Shown: positions 33,356 to 46,570 of the stretch, piece after piece
Layout of the letters: each line of letters starts with the position of its first letter
Position numbering within the stretch: position 1 is the first letter of the stretch
Assembly: GCA_928212115.1 (NCBI GenBank)
Contig: CAKMRJ010004445.1
Location: forward strand, 3,127,226-3,191,225
DNA from: Lactuca virosa
Lineage: Eukaryota > Streptophyta > Magnoliopsida > Asterales > Asteraceae
Direction: 5' to 3'
Length of the DNA stretch: 64,000 nucleotides
Made by a program: the position numbers and the translations under genes
The notes under the pieces: model-generated
The model's database searches: none
The model's input: the letters and a program-made list of their open reading frames with translations, nothing else
Told to the model about the DNA's origin: nothing

Positions 33356-34417
33356 TTTGGTCACAAAGTCCATAGTAATCCTTTCCCATTTCCACTCGGG
33401 TATTACCGGCTGTTGTAATAGTCCCGAGGGCTTTTGATACTCTACCTTCACTTTAGCACAAGTGAGGCATTTGCTAACGTAAGTGGCAATCTCTGCCTTC
33501 ATGTTAGGCCACCAATAACATTTCTTGACATCCAGGTACATTTTATCTGACCCTGGATGGATGGAGTATCGTGTCTTATGAGCTTCATTCATGACTACTT
33601 CTCTGAATCCTCCAAGTTTAGGGACCCAAATTCGGTTCATGAAATAATATATTCCATCCTCCTTGACTTCAAAGTTCTTTCCCATCCCACGTAACGCTTC
33701 GCTCGCTCTGTTTTCTGTCTTCATGGCGTCGAACTGGGCTGCTTTGATTTGTGAGGACAGATGAGATTGGATGGTTATTGAAAGAGTCTTCACACGACGA
33801 TTGGAGTATTCTTTTCGACTCAAGGCATCAGTTACCACGTTATCCTTGCCTGGGTGGTACTTGATTTCGCACTCATAATCGTTTAGCAGCTCAACCCATC
33901 TTCGTTGCCTCATGTTCAACTCCTTTTGATTTAAAATGTGCTGGAGACTCTTGTGGTCGGTGAAAATGGTGCACTTGGTACCATAAAGGTAGTGCCTCCA
34001 AATTTTCAAGGCGAAGATCACAGCTCCCAATTCGAGATCATGGGTGGTATAATTCACCTCATGTGTTTTTAGTTGTCGGGATGCATAAGCTATCACCTTA
34101 CCACGCTGCATGAGTACACAGCCTAAACCCTGATTCGAAGCATCGCAGTAAACTACGAAGTCCTCTGTTCCCTCTGGTAGTGATAATACTGGTGCACTAC
34201 AGAGAGCTCGCTTCAGAGTTCGGAAGGCAACCTCCTGCTTTTCTATCCATTTAAAGGGTACACCCTTCTGTGTAAGCATGGTAAGTGGCTTGGCTGTTTT
34301 GGAGAAGTTCTGAATGAATCTCCTGTAATAGCCTGCGAGACCTAAAAAATGACGAATTTCTGTGGGTGTCGCTGGGACTGCCCATCCTTCAATGGCTTTG
34401 ATCTTAGAGGGGTCCAC
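33353..34417 (-). pseudogene. Element A RNase H and integrase N-terminal part
   Basis: 354-aa minus-strand piece following insertion C: end of the RT connection (DPSKIKAIEGW, FLGLAGYYRRFI), RNase H with YCDASNQGLGCVLMQ, THDLELGAVIFALK and FTDHKSLQHI, then the HHCC zinc finger of integrase (HPGSDKMY, CLTCAKVK), and the first catalytic Asp (ITMDFVTK, codon 33368-33370). It ends at the TGA at 33353. Confidence 0.88.
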
Positions 34418-34420
34418 ATG
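34416..34420. repeat. Target-site duplication of C, left
   Basis: ACATG, matching 41828-41832. Confidence 0.88.
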
Positions 34421-36865
34421 TGTGACATCCCTATTTTCACGGCCAGAAAAGACCGATTTTGTTTATGCTTTATAAAAATCAGAGTACCTCTTTTAATAAA
34501 AATGTTGTAAATTTGTTCCCAGTAAAACATGATAAATACGTTATCAAAGCATTTCCGAAGAAAAGTATTTTTAATTCGTTTTAAAACATTTGGGATGTCA
34601 TCATTAATACAGAAACATAAGCATAAACAGAACTTACATTTATTTACACTAGTGATCTACATCTCTTTAATCTCTTAGTGTAATGTGACTTCATCTCAAC
34701 ACATGTAATATAAATAAACTGAGTGGGTCAGGTTGGGAAACCTGGTGAGTACATAGGGTTTTCAACCCACAATAATATAATTATTATGTTTAAACAATCA
34801 AACAATCGACCCAATTACCCATCCCCATTATCTTCTTTACTCTTAAGGATCTATCCTAAGAGTCGTCTATCCCGCATTCGTTCATTCTGAAGTCCTTTGC
34901 TTCCAGAGTTATAGGACTGGCACTATATCCATAGCTGCCAATGCTCGTTCGTAAAGCACTAATTCCATAGCTGTTGGGTACTAAATCCATAGCTACCAGT
35001 GTTTATCTAATAGGTACTAAGTCCATAGCTGCCGATGTTATTTGTTAGGCACTAAGTCTATAGTTGCCAATGTTTACTCACATCATCTTTTATCCCTCAT
35101 CATTCATCTACCCATCTCATACCCAACATACTTGTATATTTAAAATACGTATACAGTTCAAATCATTTAAAACATGTATAAAAAAAAACGTTCATCCAGC
35201 ATAGACAACAAGTATTCAGATAATATGCACACATAGCACGTAGTTTATGTAAAATACTTCATATCTATGTGTAAGATTAAAGTAACTATGCACTCACCTG
35301 ATAAGGTGGTGACTCGGTACTCGGACAACGCTTCGTTTACTTTAAAATAATTTCCTTCGACGAAACCTAGTATTATTACCACTAGATTTTAGTCTAATAT
35401 TTACCGTGACTAATTATTAGTCTTATTATTATTATAATATAAGCGTTTAAACAATACTTTCCAACCACTATGTACAGACAGGGGCCAGACATAAAACATC
35501 GGAGGGCATGACCATTTTGGTGTATAGCACTTCTGAAATCCAACAACCCTATACGACCCTTTAAACTAGATTCCCAGTACCGCGAGTAGTTAAAAAAATA
35601 TTATAACGACACTTATATAAGTCATAATAATAGCTTAAATATTTATTATAAATTTATAATAACAATACTAATTTTAAATATAAACTATATTTAAAATAGG
35701 GTAAGCATAACTTACTTACAAGGGGATTTTAGCTAGGAGTCGGGCTCTGCAGGGGCAGAAGTTCGTCGCCTCATTTTTTGTAAGAAAGATTCGTGCAGCG
35801 CTTCAGCGCTCACCTTACTATACTAAAACTACAGAAAGAGAAGTCGAATCACGAGGGACCGAAATGCTCGGGGGATAAGGAGAGAAAGACTCTTGAATCA
35901 AGAGAATGGTGCAAGAAATATGAGAGCCAAGGCTCTTATTTATACTAATTAAATTTTCAAAAACTACCCTCCATAATTACTTAATGACATTTTAGTTATA
36001 TAAACAACTAAACACCCCTTTATAATACTATTTTAAATAGATTTAACGATATTTGTATTAAACTAATGTCGAAAGAACTCAACATTAGTCTTATAATGAC
36101 CGCATCGTCGATACCTTTCTAATGATATATACATATGTATATATATGTGTACGTATATATGATTTATACTTTATTTTAATACGTAAATATGCTATTATAA
36201 TTTGTAACTCGTTCATACGAACTCCGTTTTTGACATTATTTATATCCACGCGTAGGTGGAGACGTACTTTACAACTTTCGTTTAGACTCCGTCGGCTAAT
36301 TTTGACTTTATTTTTAAAGTTATATTTTTAACAGGCCGGGACAGGATTGGTCTGTTAAAATCTCATAACTTCTTCATCCGATGTCCATTTTCGTCTGTCT
36401 CTTTATCGTTACGCTACTAATAACGACATCTTCGATTCTCGTTTAGGTTGTGTCGGCTAAAAACCGCTCGATCTAATATTCGAATTTCGGGCTGTACACT
36501 GTTAATCCGAAACTTCGAAAAATCATAATTTCCTCATAAGAAGTCAGATTTGGGCGTTCTTTTTATGGAAGCTTTCGGTTTAACGTATTCTACGACTGTC
36601 GTTTAGATCGCTAAGGCTAAATCTCGCTCTATCATAAATTCACTATTTACGTTTCCCAGTATCGTGCCGGTTCCGTCGCGAAACTTCGACGGGTCATAAC
36701 TTCTTCGTTATAACTCGGATTTCGGCGGTCTTTATATGTACGGAAACCTTGTAACATATACTACAACTTATTTAAGATTATTTATTCTAAATAATATTTT
36801 GCCGAAAAGTCATTTTCGACACTTATTGCCTCTAAATTGACTAGCCCGGATCTACGGGCGTTACA
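34421..36865 (-). repeat. 3' LTR of element C
   Basis: 2445 bp. Contains a minisatellite of about 34-35 bp (units ending ACTAAGTCCATAGCTACCAG) at 34915-35065. It has fewer units than the other LTR. Confidence 0.85.
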
Positions 36866-36882
36866 ATTATCTCCCCCTTAGG
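36866..36882 (-). promoter_or_regulatory. Polypurine tract of element C
   Basis: Minus strand CCTAAGGGGGAGATAAT directly before TGTAACGCCC. Confidence 0.8.
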
Positions 36883-37715
36883 ATGATTTCGTCCCGAAAT
36901 CATCAATGAAACAGGGCTTATATAATGAATCCATACGTCATCTCTTCATCCTTGGTAAGAATTATAACTTCTATATTCCTTCAAGTCTATCTCTTAGACT
37001 TATTGACTGTAAGCAGTACTCGATCGTGCATCTGCTTTCTATCTCAGGTTAGACTCCAAATTATGACCTATCATCATGTGATGCACGTTTAGACTCAGGC
37101 CTCTTATAGTTATATTCCAAAACAGACTATACCTTCCTTCATGTTCTAATGTGATATAATCATATTTTAAAAGGTAGCATTTCTAGCTACAATCAACTTT
37201 TCGTGATACCTCTACTGATCGCTTTTTATTCCAATCTTCCGTCTTAAGTCAGATGATACATCGAACTTGATTTTCTAAACCACATAGCATACTCAGCGTA
37301 GTCGGACTCAATTCTATATGACCACTAGGGTCGGAATATCAACAATCTTTTTAGTCATTACCGAAACGATGGTAACGACATACTTGAATAAAACGGTATC
37401 AATTACTAGCTTCTTGGTAACCTTGTGACTTTCCCTGATCCAAGCGTGAGTACTGTGCTTCCAGTAGTATATGCATCTACTACCTTTCACACCTACTCAT
37501 ACTCGTCCCAAGTATTGTCTCACAGTTTTCCAAGTCACCATACAAGAAAATCACATAACAGTTTAACACATCAGATAGCAAAACGAAGGCTTCATTATTT
37601 CTTGAAACTATTACATAGGTGTTCAAGTTCACCCTAGACTATTCCTCTAATAGGCTACATCATATTGTTCTATCTCTTAGGCTACCTCATAACTCGGTCT
37701 TCGGGTATGGATTCG
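36883..37715 (-). other. Element C 3' interior, degenerate
   Basis: About 830 bp after gag with no open frame. It probably contains the join left by the pol deletion; only the pol-end context next to the PPT is recognisable. Confidence 0.5.
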
Positions 37716-38930
37716 TCATCCTTGGTTTCTTGCATGGTTTTCTGCCTCGTCAAGGATCATGTGGAATGCCCTTGGCCTTGGTGGTGTGTTTGGCTTTGCT
37801 GCTTCGTTTTTCTTTGGGCAATTTCTTGACAGGTGCCCCTTGCCTCCACATCCGTAGCATACCTTATCATTATGTGTGCAGTCCTTGGAATAGTGACCAG
37901 TCCTTCCACACTTGTAACAAGTTACTTCTTCGTTGCACTTCCCACAATGCTTCTTCTTGCATTTATCACACCATCTTGCTTCACCTCCTTCTCCTCCTCC
38001 AAGCTTTGAGGATTTGCTCTCCTTGTTGGACCTTGAAGATCCTTCAAACTTCCGCTTCTCTCCTGTCTTATCTTTTTCTAGACCCTTTTCTCTTATCTGG
38101 GTCACTACGTTCTTAGCTGCCCTAACAGTTGTTTTCAAGGTAGTTGCCATTTTGACCATTGGGCCAAAGTCAGTGGGCAATCCGTTAGCAAATCTATCAA
38201 TCTTGGAGAGTTCAGTAGGAACCAAGTAGGGAAATAGCTTCATCCTCTCGGTGAATACGGTGGCATACTCATCAACACTCATCTTCCCTTTCTTTAGGTT
38301 TTGAAACTCGTTGTTCAGGTCTATCAGATCTATCTCTGAGCAGTACTGCATTTTCAACTGTTCCAAAAACTCTTCCCATGACATCCTTAGGGCTTCTCCT
38401 CGTGGCATCGTATCTTCCAGTAGCTTCCACCAGCTCAAGACTCCTGTTTTCAGCTATCTTACTGCGAAGACAGTCTTCTGTTTTTCGCTATAGCTGCAGC
38501 TCTCAAACACCATCTCCATCTCGGAGATCCAATCCATAATCTCAACCGGCTTTGGGCTTCCTGAGAGACTTGGTGGTTTCGCACCCAAGAAATTCTTGTA
38601 CATTCGCCCATCCTTGTCGTTTCTCCTTTCCGGGCCATCCCTTCGTTCACCTTGAGTCCCCACTTGACTCACATGGCTGCTGTAGTTCCCTTCCTCCGAT
38701 TGCTCGGGAATCAGTTCGGGTTGCTCAATGGGCATATTAGGTTCGTCCCTATTCAACATCTGCCTCATTTCTTCCCTTTGTTAAGCTAACATAGCCCAAA
38801 CCATGGCTTGTACTCCAGCCATGGTGATTGGCTCGGGTACATCTTCTACTACGACAGGTATTTGCTGAATCACCGGGGGTTGATTCCTATTCCCATTTGC
38901 ATTCCCAACTCCACTGCGGGTTCTTTCCAT
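37716..38930 (-). pseudogene. Element C gag (404 codons, two nonsense codons)
   Basis: One frame from ATG 38930 to 37716, interrupted by TAA at 38781-38783 and TAG at 38454-38456. It shows a capsid-like part (WISEMEMVFESCSYSEKQK, SWEEFLEQLKMQYCSE, FPYLVPTELSKIDRFANGLP), a basic linker, a Cys-rich CDKCKKKHCGKC, then two CCHC knuckles (CYKCGRTGHYSKDC and CYGCGGKGHLSRNC) for RNA packaging. Without the stops it would be a full gag. No protease motif follows. It is diverged from the gag of A and B. Confidence 0.82.
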
Positions 38931-39299
38931 TTTGATCTATACAACGAATAAGGTGAATCTAGATCTTAATTTAGGATTGACGTTTAAATCATCCTTATCA
39001 CTCCGAAACGTTTATATGCTAGTTCTAATATCGTATTCGTACGTTTAGAATCCTAAACACATAAGGTTTCCAGATCCGGTCGGCAACAGACCATAGATCC
39101 GATCAAACTATAGCATAAAGCATAACAAATCATTTAGCACGTAAAAGCAATTTAGGCATCATTCCTAAAATAAGCTAGTGCTTGTGTCTATTCAGGTGTA
39201 TTACCTAAATCTATTAGACACACTCCTCACAATCATCACTTAGCATTCTAAGTTTAAGTCTACAAATTTCCTACAAATTCCTAGTTCGCTTAAACTAAT

Positions 39300-39311
39300 G
39301 CTCTGATACCA
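39300..39311 (-). promoter_or_regulatory. Primer binding site of element C
   Basis: Minus strand TGGTATCAGAGC, complementary to the 3' end of initiator Met tRNA, two bases inside the 5' LTR. Confidence 0.82.
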
Positions 39312-39313
39312 AC

Positions 39314-41827
39314 TGTGACATCCCCATTTTCACGGCCAGAAAAGACCGATTTTGTTTATGCTTTATAAAAATCAGAGTACCTCTTTTAATAAATATGTTG
39401 CGGAATTTGTTCCCAGTAAAACATGATAAATACATTATCAAAGCATTTCCGAAGAAAAGTATTTTTAATTCGTTTTAAAACATTTGGGATGTCATCATTA
39501 ATACAGAAACATAAGCATAAACAGAACTTACAATTATTTACACTAGTGATCTACATCTCTTTAATCTCTCAGTGTAATGTGACTTCATCTCAACACCTGT
39601 AATATAAATAAACTGAGTGGGTCAGGTTGGGAAACCTGGTGAGTACATAGGGTTTTCAACCCACAATAATATAATTATTATGTTTAAACAATCAAACAAT
39701 CGACCCAATTACCCATCCCCATTATCTTCTTTACTCTTAAGGATCCATCCTAAGAATCATCTATCCCGCATTCGTTCATTCTGAAGTCCTTTGCTTCCAG
39801 AGTTATAGGACTGGCACTATATCCATAGCTACCAATGCTCGTTCGTAAAGCACTAATTCCATAGCTGCCGGGTACTAAATCCATAGCTACCAGTGTTTAT
39901 CTAATAGGTACTAAGTCCATAGCTACCAATTCCTAACAGGTACTAAGTCCATAGCTACCAGTGTTTGTCCAATAGACACTAAGTCCATAGCTGTCGATGT
40001 TATTTGTTAGGCACTAAGTCTATAGTTGCCAATGTTTACTCACATCATCTTTTATCCCTCATCATTCATCTACCCATCTCATACCCAACATACTTGTATA
40101 TTTAAAATACGTATACAGTTCAAATCATTTAAAACATGTATAAAAAAAAACGTTCATCCAGCATAGACAACAAGTATTCAGATAATATGCACACATAGCA
40201 CGTAGTTTATGTAAAATACTTCATATCTATGTGTAAGATGAAAGTAACTATGCACTCACCTGATAAGGTGGTGACTCGGTACTCGGACAACGCTTCGTTT
40301 ACTTTAAAATAATTTCCTTCGACGAAACCTAGTATTATTACCACTAGATTTTAGTCTAATATTTACCGTGACTAATTATTAGTCTTATTATTATTATTAT
40401 ATAAGCGTTTAAACAATACTTTCCAACCACTATGTACAGACAGGGGCCAGACATAAAACACCGGAGGGCAGGACCATTTTGGCGTATAGCACTTCTGAAA
40501 TCCAACAACCCTATACGGCCCTTTAAACCAGATTCCCAGTACCGCGAGTAGTTAAAAAAATATTATAACGACACTTATATAAGTCATAATAATAGCTTAA
40601 ATATTTATTATAAATTTATAATAACAATACCAATTTTAAATATAAACTATATTTAAAATAGGGTAAGCATAACTTACTTACAAGAGGATTTTAGCTAGGA
40701 GTCGGGCTCTGCAGGGGCAGAACTTCGTCGCTGAATCTTTCTAAGAAAGATTCGTGCAGCGCTTCAGCGCTCACCTTACTATACTAAAACTACAGAAAGA
40801 GAAGTTGAATCACGAGGGACCGAAATGCTCGGGGGATAAGGAGAGAAAGACTCTTGAATCAAGAGAATGGTGCAAGAAATATGAGAGCCCAAGGCTCTTA
40901 TTTATACTAATTAAATTTTCAAAAACTACCCTCCATAATTACTTAATGACCTTTTAGTTATATAAACAACTAAACACCCCTTTATAATACTATTTTAAAT
41001 AGATTTAACGATATTTGTACTAAACTAATGTCGAAAGAACTCAACATTAGTCTTATAATGACCGCATCGTCGATACCTTTCTAATGATATATACATATGT
41101 ATATATATGTGTACGTATATATGATTTATACTTTATTTTAATACGTAAATATGCTATTATAATTTGTAACTCGTTCATACGAACTCCGTTTTTGACGTTA
41201 TTTATATCCACGCGTAGGTGGAGACGTACTTTACAACTTTAGTTTAGACTCCGTCGGCTAATTTTGACTTTATTTTTAAAGTTATATTTTTAACAGGCCG
41301 GGACAGGATTGGTCCGTTAAAATCTCATAACTTCTTCATCCGATGTCCATTTTTGTCTGTCTCTTTATAGTTACGCTACTAATAACGACATCTTCGATTC
41401 TCGTTTAGGTTGTGTCGGCTAAAAACTGCTCGATCTAATAGTCGAATTTCGGGCTGTACACTGTTAATCCGAAACTTCGAAAAATCATAACTTCCTCATA
41501 CGAAGTCAGATTTGGGCGTTCTTTTTATGGACGCTTTCGGTTTAACGTATTCTACGACTTTCTTTTATATCGCTAAGGCTAAATCTCGCTTGATCATAAA
41601 TTCACTATTTACGTTTCCCAGTATCGTGTCGGTTCCGTCGCGAAACTTCGACGGGTCATAACTTCTTCGTTATAACTCGGATTTCGGCGGTCTTTATATG
41701 TACGGAAACCTTGTAACATATACTACAACTTGTTTAAGATTATTTATTCTAAATAATATTTTGCCGAAAAGTCATTTTCGACACTTATTGCCTTTAAATT
41801 GACTAGCCCGGATCTACGGGCGTTACA
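39314..41827 (-). repeat. 5' LTR of element C
   Basis: 2514 bp, 69 bp longer than the 3' LTR. The difference is two extra units of the CCATAGCTACCAG-type minisatellite (39830-40030). Otherwise nearly identical, so C is fairly young. Confidence 0.85.
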
Positions 41828-42609
41828 ACATGTATCCCTTCTTTGCTGACAACATGACCTAAAAAGTTTACGCTACGGAGCCAGAACTCACATTTAGAGA
41901 GTTTTGCGTATAACTTTTCAGTTCGTAGGGTTTCCAAGATTTGCCGGAGATGTCGGCCATGCTCCTCTTCGCTTCGAGAATAGACTAGAATATCATCGAT
42001 GAAAACGATGACAAAGTTGTCGAGGAATGGTCGGCAGACTCGATTCATTAGGTCCATGAATGTGGCAGGGGCATTCGTTAGACCGAAGGGCATTACAACG
42101 AATTCATAATGTCCATAGCGGGTTCGGAAAGCGGTTTTGGGGATATCCTCTTCCCGGACCTTGAGCTGGTGGTAGCCGGACCGTAGATCTATCTTAGAGA
42201 AGTAATTTGCTCCCTGGAGCTGGTCGAACAGGTCATCGATTCGTGGAAGTGGGTAGCGATTCTTGATAGTGAGCTTATTCAACTCTCTATAATCGATACA
42301 CATCCTAAAGGATCCGTCCTTCTTCTTAACAAAAAGGACCGAAGCTCCCCAGGGTGAGAAGCTAGGTCGGATGAATCCTTTACTCAAGATCTCGCTGAGT
42401 TGGCTTGACAGTTCTTGCATCTCCGCAGGAGACAACCTATAGGGTGATTTGGCCATTGGCGTAGCTCCCGGTACCAGGTCAATTCGGAACTCGACTTGTC
42501 TTTCCGGGGGTATCCCCAGAAGATCTTCGGGAAAGACGTCCGGGAAGTCGCAAGCCACTGGGATGTCTCGAATATTGACCTCATCCTTGGACTTATCCAT
42601 TATTGTCAC
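41803..42609 (-). pseudogene. Element A reverse transcriptase segment
   Basis: Minus-strand RT: LLGIPPERQVEFRIDL, IDYRELNKLTIKNRYPLPRI, FSKIDLRSGYHQ, TRYGHYEFVVMPFGLTNAP, and catalytic FIDDILVYS intact. The true element part runs from about 42598 to 41828. The first few and last few codons are read-through into B's LTR and C's LTR. It joins to 54486 on one side (after B) and 34415 on the other (after C). Confidence 0.88.
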
Positions 42610-45507
42610 AACTAGGAATTTTGATGCCTTGTAACTGCAACACTTATATTAATTATGAATCAACAATATGAAAGCATGTATGATGCTTATTCAATAACAA
42701 CAAAACTTCATCAAATACTTCATTCAGGCATTACAAATGGTCAACACAGAATTGGAAACCTTTGAAATCCCGGTTTAAGTCCATTTTGGACTAGCATTTC
42801 CTTATTGGACCTAATGGACCAATAAGCTTCCAATTTAACCATCTTGAACATAGAACTCTCAAATGGGCCCTAATTGGACCCATATACATGAAACTTAATA
42901 TTTTGGGCCTTATAAGACCAAAATAAACTAAGTTAACTTTAATGGGCCTTATTGGGTCGCAACCAATTTAATTTAGCCCTAATAGGTCATAAAAATCATT
43001 CTTTGATTTTTGTTGGGCCAAAAATCATCTAACTTAACCATAAAATGGGCTTAAGCATTCAAGGCCCAAATTTTCTCTTTTCCCCTCTCCATTCTCAGCC
43101 CAACCCACAAAAGAAAGAGGAGTTGACTTTTCCTATGTCACCTCACATTTATCCATAGGTTTTCCATGCATCCATCTCATGTTTTCATGCAAGTCAACTC
43201 AAAGATCTCTCTTCTCCCCTCTATCTTTTGCTCTCAGCCGAACACAACACAAACACACACACATTTCACTCAAAACTCTCTCAAAGAAACTCTCTCCACT
43301 CTTCACCAAGTTTTCGAGATTAAGGAAGCTTTCAAGGAAATTTAACCCACAAAATTCATCATCTAAGGTAAGATATTGCTTGGATCCATAATCTAGCTAC
43401 TTCATTTCATCAAAAATCTCTTCTAAATCCATCCAATCTTGTGATCTTGCATCTTAGAAGCCTCTAAATTCGAGATCATCCAAGAAAGCTTACTAGGATC
43501 GAAACTTTCTTCATTTCCCTCTTCAAAACCGAAACCACAACTCAAGGTGAGCTTCATACCCCTCTCTTTTTGGTTTTCATATGTTTTATGGGGGAGAATA
43601 CAAGAAAATGTGTAGATCTATGTGTATGTGTATGTTATATGTGATTTTATGCATGTATGTGTGTGATTTTATGTGTTTTTGTGATGAATATGTAACCAAA
43701 AAGGGGTGTAACTCGAGATCTAGGACATGAGAAGGGAAACAAACATAATCTAAGTTTTTTTACACTAAACAAGTCAAGAATAATAGCTTATAAGATTATG
43801 ATGAACATATTTCAACATAAAACCCATTTTAGGGCTTAAATTGTCAAAAATACAAAACTTGGGTTAAAAATTGCCAAGTCACGGTTTCTTAAGGGCCAAA
43901 AGAGTCAAAACAGTTTCCATAATTGTTTTTCTGAATAATAAAATTTTCAAAGGACTTGAAATGTAAATTTTTAGCTTAATGGGCTAATTTTGGGCTTTTT
44001 GGCCCAATAAGCCCAATATTGCGAAAAATGAAAGTGAAAGGGGCTGAAATGAAACTTTCTTCATAATAGGGGATAAAAAGTGTAACAAAACTATTTCAAG
44101 AGTCAAAAATGCTTTTCATTTCCAAAAAGAATAAAAAATGTAAAGTTTTTGGATTTTGGGCCAAAACTGTAAAAATTGCGAAAAATAACGCTTTAACCGA
44201 GAAATGCCATTCTAGAACGGCTGAATCTGTTAACAAAATGAATTTTTGGGTTAAACTATCATTTCAACAAATTTATGATGCAAAAGTGTCAAGAAAATGT
44301 TTTAAGGACCAAAAATGAAATTCTTTTATATAAAGGACAAAAATTGTTATTTTTATAAAAAGAAAGGTAGTAACAAGGTCAAACCCCTACTTAGACAAAC
44401 TATTTCATTAAGTCAAAATACAAAACTACGACTACCGACAAATCAAAAGACGAATACACATTTAACTCCAAATATCGTGATACACGAAATCGATCGGTCT
44501 CGAATCGATACAATATAACAAACGCTAAATCAAACCTCCAAATGATACGCGATACCTACGATGAGTAAACTTACAAACTTTGGGCTTATGAGTTTCAAAT
44601 CATGCTTGTTGGGCCTTGCAAGTCCATCAACATGATCTTTGGGCCCAAAGGGATAACGCTTATATGTTATTGGGCCTTCTATGACCCAATATTTTATAAA
44701 AGGACTTTCAATAGCTTTTATGTGCTATTGGGCCCTAGTGGCCCATTAGAAAAGCTAGTAAGGTCACAGTAATCAAATGCGAGTTGGACCATCGTGTCTT
44801 TCGCATCCACGACAGCCTAAGGTACTTACGATAGTAGCAGGACACAGTGCTCCTCTTCTCTTCGTTCGCTAAGGCTTATGAGTATTCAAAGTAGACGGAA
44901 TTAGGACGATATTCAATAGTAATTAAGGTGGAGTAATCGATATTCATTCGATATGACGATACAAGAATTAGTAATCACGTATACCTTTCGACATCGGAAA
45001 ACATCGGGTTTTCCGGGGAAATCAATACTACTCGCTCGAAATTTCTATAACTATAATACAAAACACCCTTCATATATATGTTTTGAAATCATTCATGCAT
45101 CAACTATGGATCTTCACACTTTGATAAACAAATGTCTTTTCAGAAAATATCGGATTTTCTAGGTTTTATAAACTATACAAATCATTTTATTTACAACTAT
45201 GCTTATGAACTCACCAACATTCCATATGTTGACGTTTTTCCAAAATAACTTGTATTCTCAGGTAACAGATAAGCGGAAGGGTAATACCAAGTATGTTAGA
45301 ATATTTTGTGTTGAAATCTTTGAAACAATTTGTGTTATGAAGTGTAATATTTGAAAACAATGTACTGGATGTAAACAATATCAGTTGTAATGTATTGATG
45401 CATGGTGATGTTTGTGTTATGATTCATGTATATTCATTGTGATGGTATTCAATTTAAGTCACACGAGCCCCCGGACGTTTCCGCCGTCTGGTTTCGGGGG
45501 TGTGACA
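42604..45507 (+). repeat. 5' LTR of element B
   Basis: TGTCACAACTAGG...GGGGGTGTGACA. Dense in TGGGCC/GGGCCT near 42800-43080. U5 ends in a stem-loop-capable CACACGAGCCCCCGGACG...GGGGGTGTG. The frame at 43179-43391 recurs in the other LTR (52157-52369) and is leader sequence, not a gene. Confidence 0.9.
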
Positions 45508-45510
45508 GGT

Positions 45511-45522
45511 TGGTATCAGAGC
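45511..45522 (+). promoter_or_regulatory. Primer binding site of element B
   Basis: TGGTATCAGAGC, initiator Met tRNA type, three bases after the LTR end. Confidence 0.88.
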
Positions 45523-45922
45523 TCTGTTTATAGTGAACTAGCATATCTAACCACACATTAATATGCAACTATAAACCAAAGAGGGGCTAACACAACTCTG
45601 AACAAAATAAATAAAACACAACGATAAAACATCCTTACTTGTGTGATATAGGAAAGAGAACATAATACAAAAATCAAACAAAATAACACTGACATCTCGG
45701 TTAAGTCGGGACTGTTCATGGTTGTAGTAAGGAGTGAGTGTAGCCTGATCAACTACATTTTCCCCAAAGTGCAACTATCACATGATCCGAGAAAGCCTCG
45801 ATGGTCAGTAAACCTAATAACATACCCTTGTTTTCCAAGAAAAGAACATTAACTCAAATTACATAGTAACTAAAACATCTTAGAAATAATGAATAGTACA
45901 TTAATACACTCTCGCAGACAGT
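45523..45922 (+). other. Leader of element B
   Basis: 400 bp between PBS and the acidic ORF. No feature beyond expected leader sequence, related to the same interval of A on the minus strand (57146-57589). Confidence 0.6.
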
Positions 45923-46570
45923 ATGGCCGGCTTCTATCACCCTGGAGATCCGTATTTCCCCAATCAGGGAAATAACGGATGGCTGGAAGAGGAACCCGAG
46001 GAAGACCCCGAGGAAGGGTCTGAGGAGGAACCTGAGGAGGAAGTCGAAGGCGTACCTGCCGAGCCAGTAGAGGTCCAGGAAGAAGGAGCAGCCGGAGAGG
46101 ACATCGAGGAAGAACCCAACGATGATGATTCAGACACAGAGTCCGAAGTCATCAACCCCCCTTACCCGACTAGGGTGCCCGCTCACCGGATGGGCCCGAC
46201 CGGCCCTACACCTCCCTGGGGTATCGATCTTTGGAGATGGAGCAGACAGCAGGGACAGCGACCCCCATTCGGCATGTCACGCGAGTTCTATGACTTGAGG
46301 GAGGGACGACCAGCTGATCACGCACTTCCGGTCATGGTGAGACGACTACGGGACACTGGCGACCTGGCGCAGAGCACCGTTGATTAGATACACCAGATGC
46401 GGGCTAGGGCTGAGCGTGCAGAACAGGAGACGCGAAAGGTTATTCGAGAGTTCCACATGAGGCAGGTGAGATGGGAGACTCGCCTCCGAGATGCGGAACG
46501 ACGGGTGGCTCACCTTCAGGGAGCATCCACTATATCGGCACCACCCCCTGGCGCATCCCACCATGATTAG
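45923..46570 (+). pseudogene. Acidic pre-gag ORF of element B (215 aa, one stop)
   Basis: Frame from ATG 45923 to TAG 46568-46570, interrupted by TAG at 46385-46387, where A has CAG (Gln). It begins MAGFYHPGDPYFPNQGNNGW, then a long Glu/Asp-rich region (about residues 20-75), then conserved TRVPAHRMGPTGPTPPWGID and FGMSREFYDLREG, and a C-terminal coiled-coil-like part (RARAERAEQETRKV, RDAERRVAHLQ). No known domain recognised. The same ORF, with the same length and position, exists in A, 331-347 bp before gag. Likely a genuine extra protein of this lineage with unknown role. Confidence 0.7.

Larger units (their letters stand above)
34421..41827 (-). mobile_element. Element C: non-autonomous Ty3/Gypsy element with gag only
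   Basis: LTRs at 34421-36865 and 39314-41827 with TGTAACGCCCG...GGGATGTCACA ends (minus sense), duplication ACATG, PPT at 36866-36882, and a Met-tRNA-type primer site at 39300-39311. The 2.4-kb interior codes for gag only, with two zinc knuckles. Protease, RT, RNase H and integrase are missing, although the typical pol-end context (GATTTCGGGACGAAATCATC, 36882-36901) remains. So C is an internal-deletion derivative that would need enzymes in trans. It is inserted in A's pol between RT and RNase H. Confidence 0.88.

Noticed and set aside
43179..43391. 70-codon frame, repeated identically at 52157-52369
   Set aside because: The repeat is explained by the two LTRs of B; it lies in LTR leader sequence and has no coding signature.
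46346..46564. Minus-strand and alternative-frame ORFs over B and A coding regions (also 47114-47527, 47528-47770, 54914-55285)
   Set aside because: Shadows of gag-pol on the opposite strand; no independent domain or conservation.
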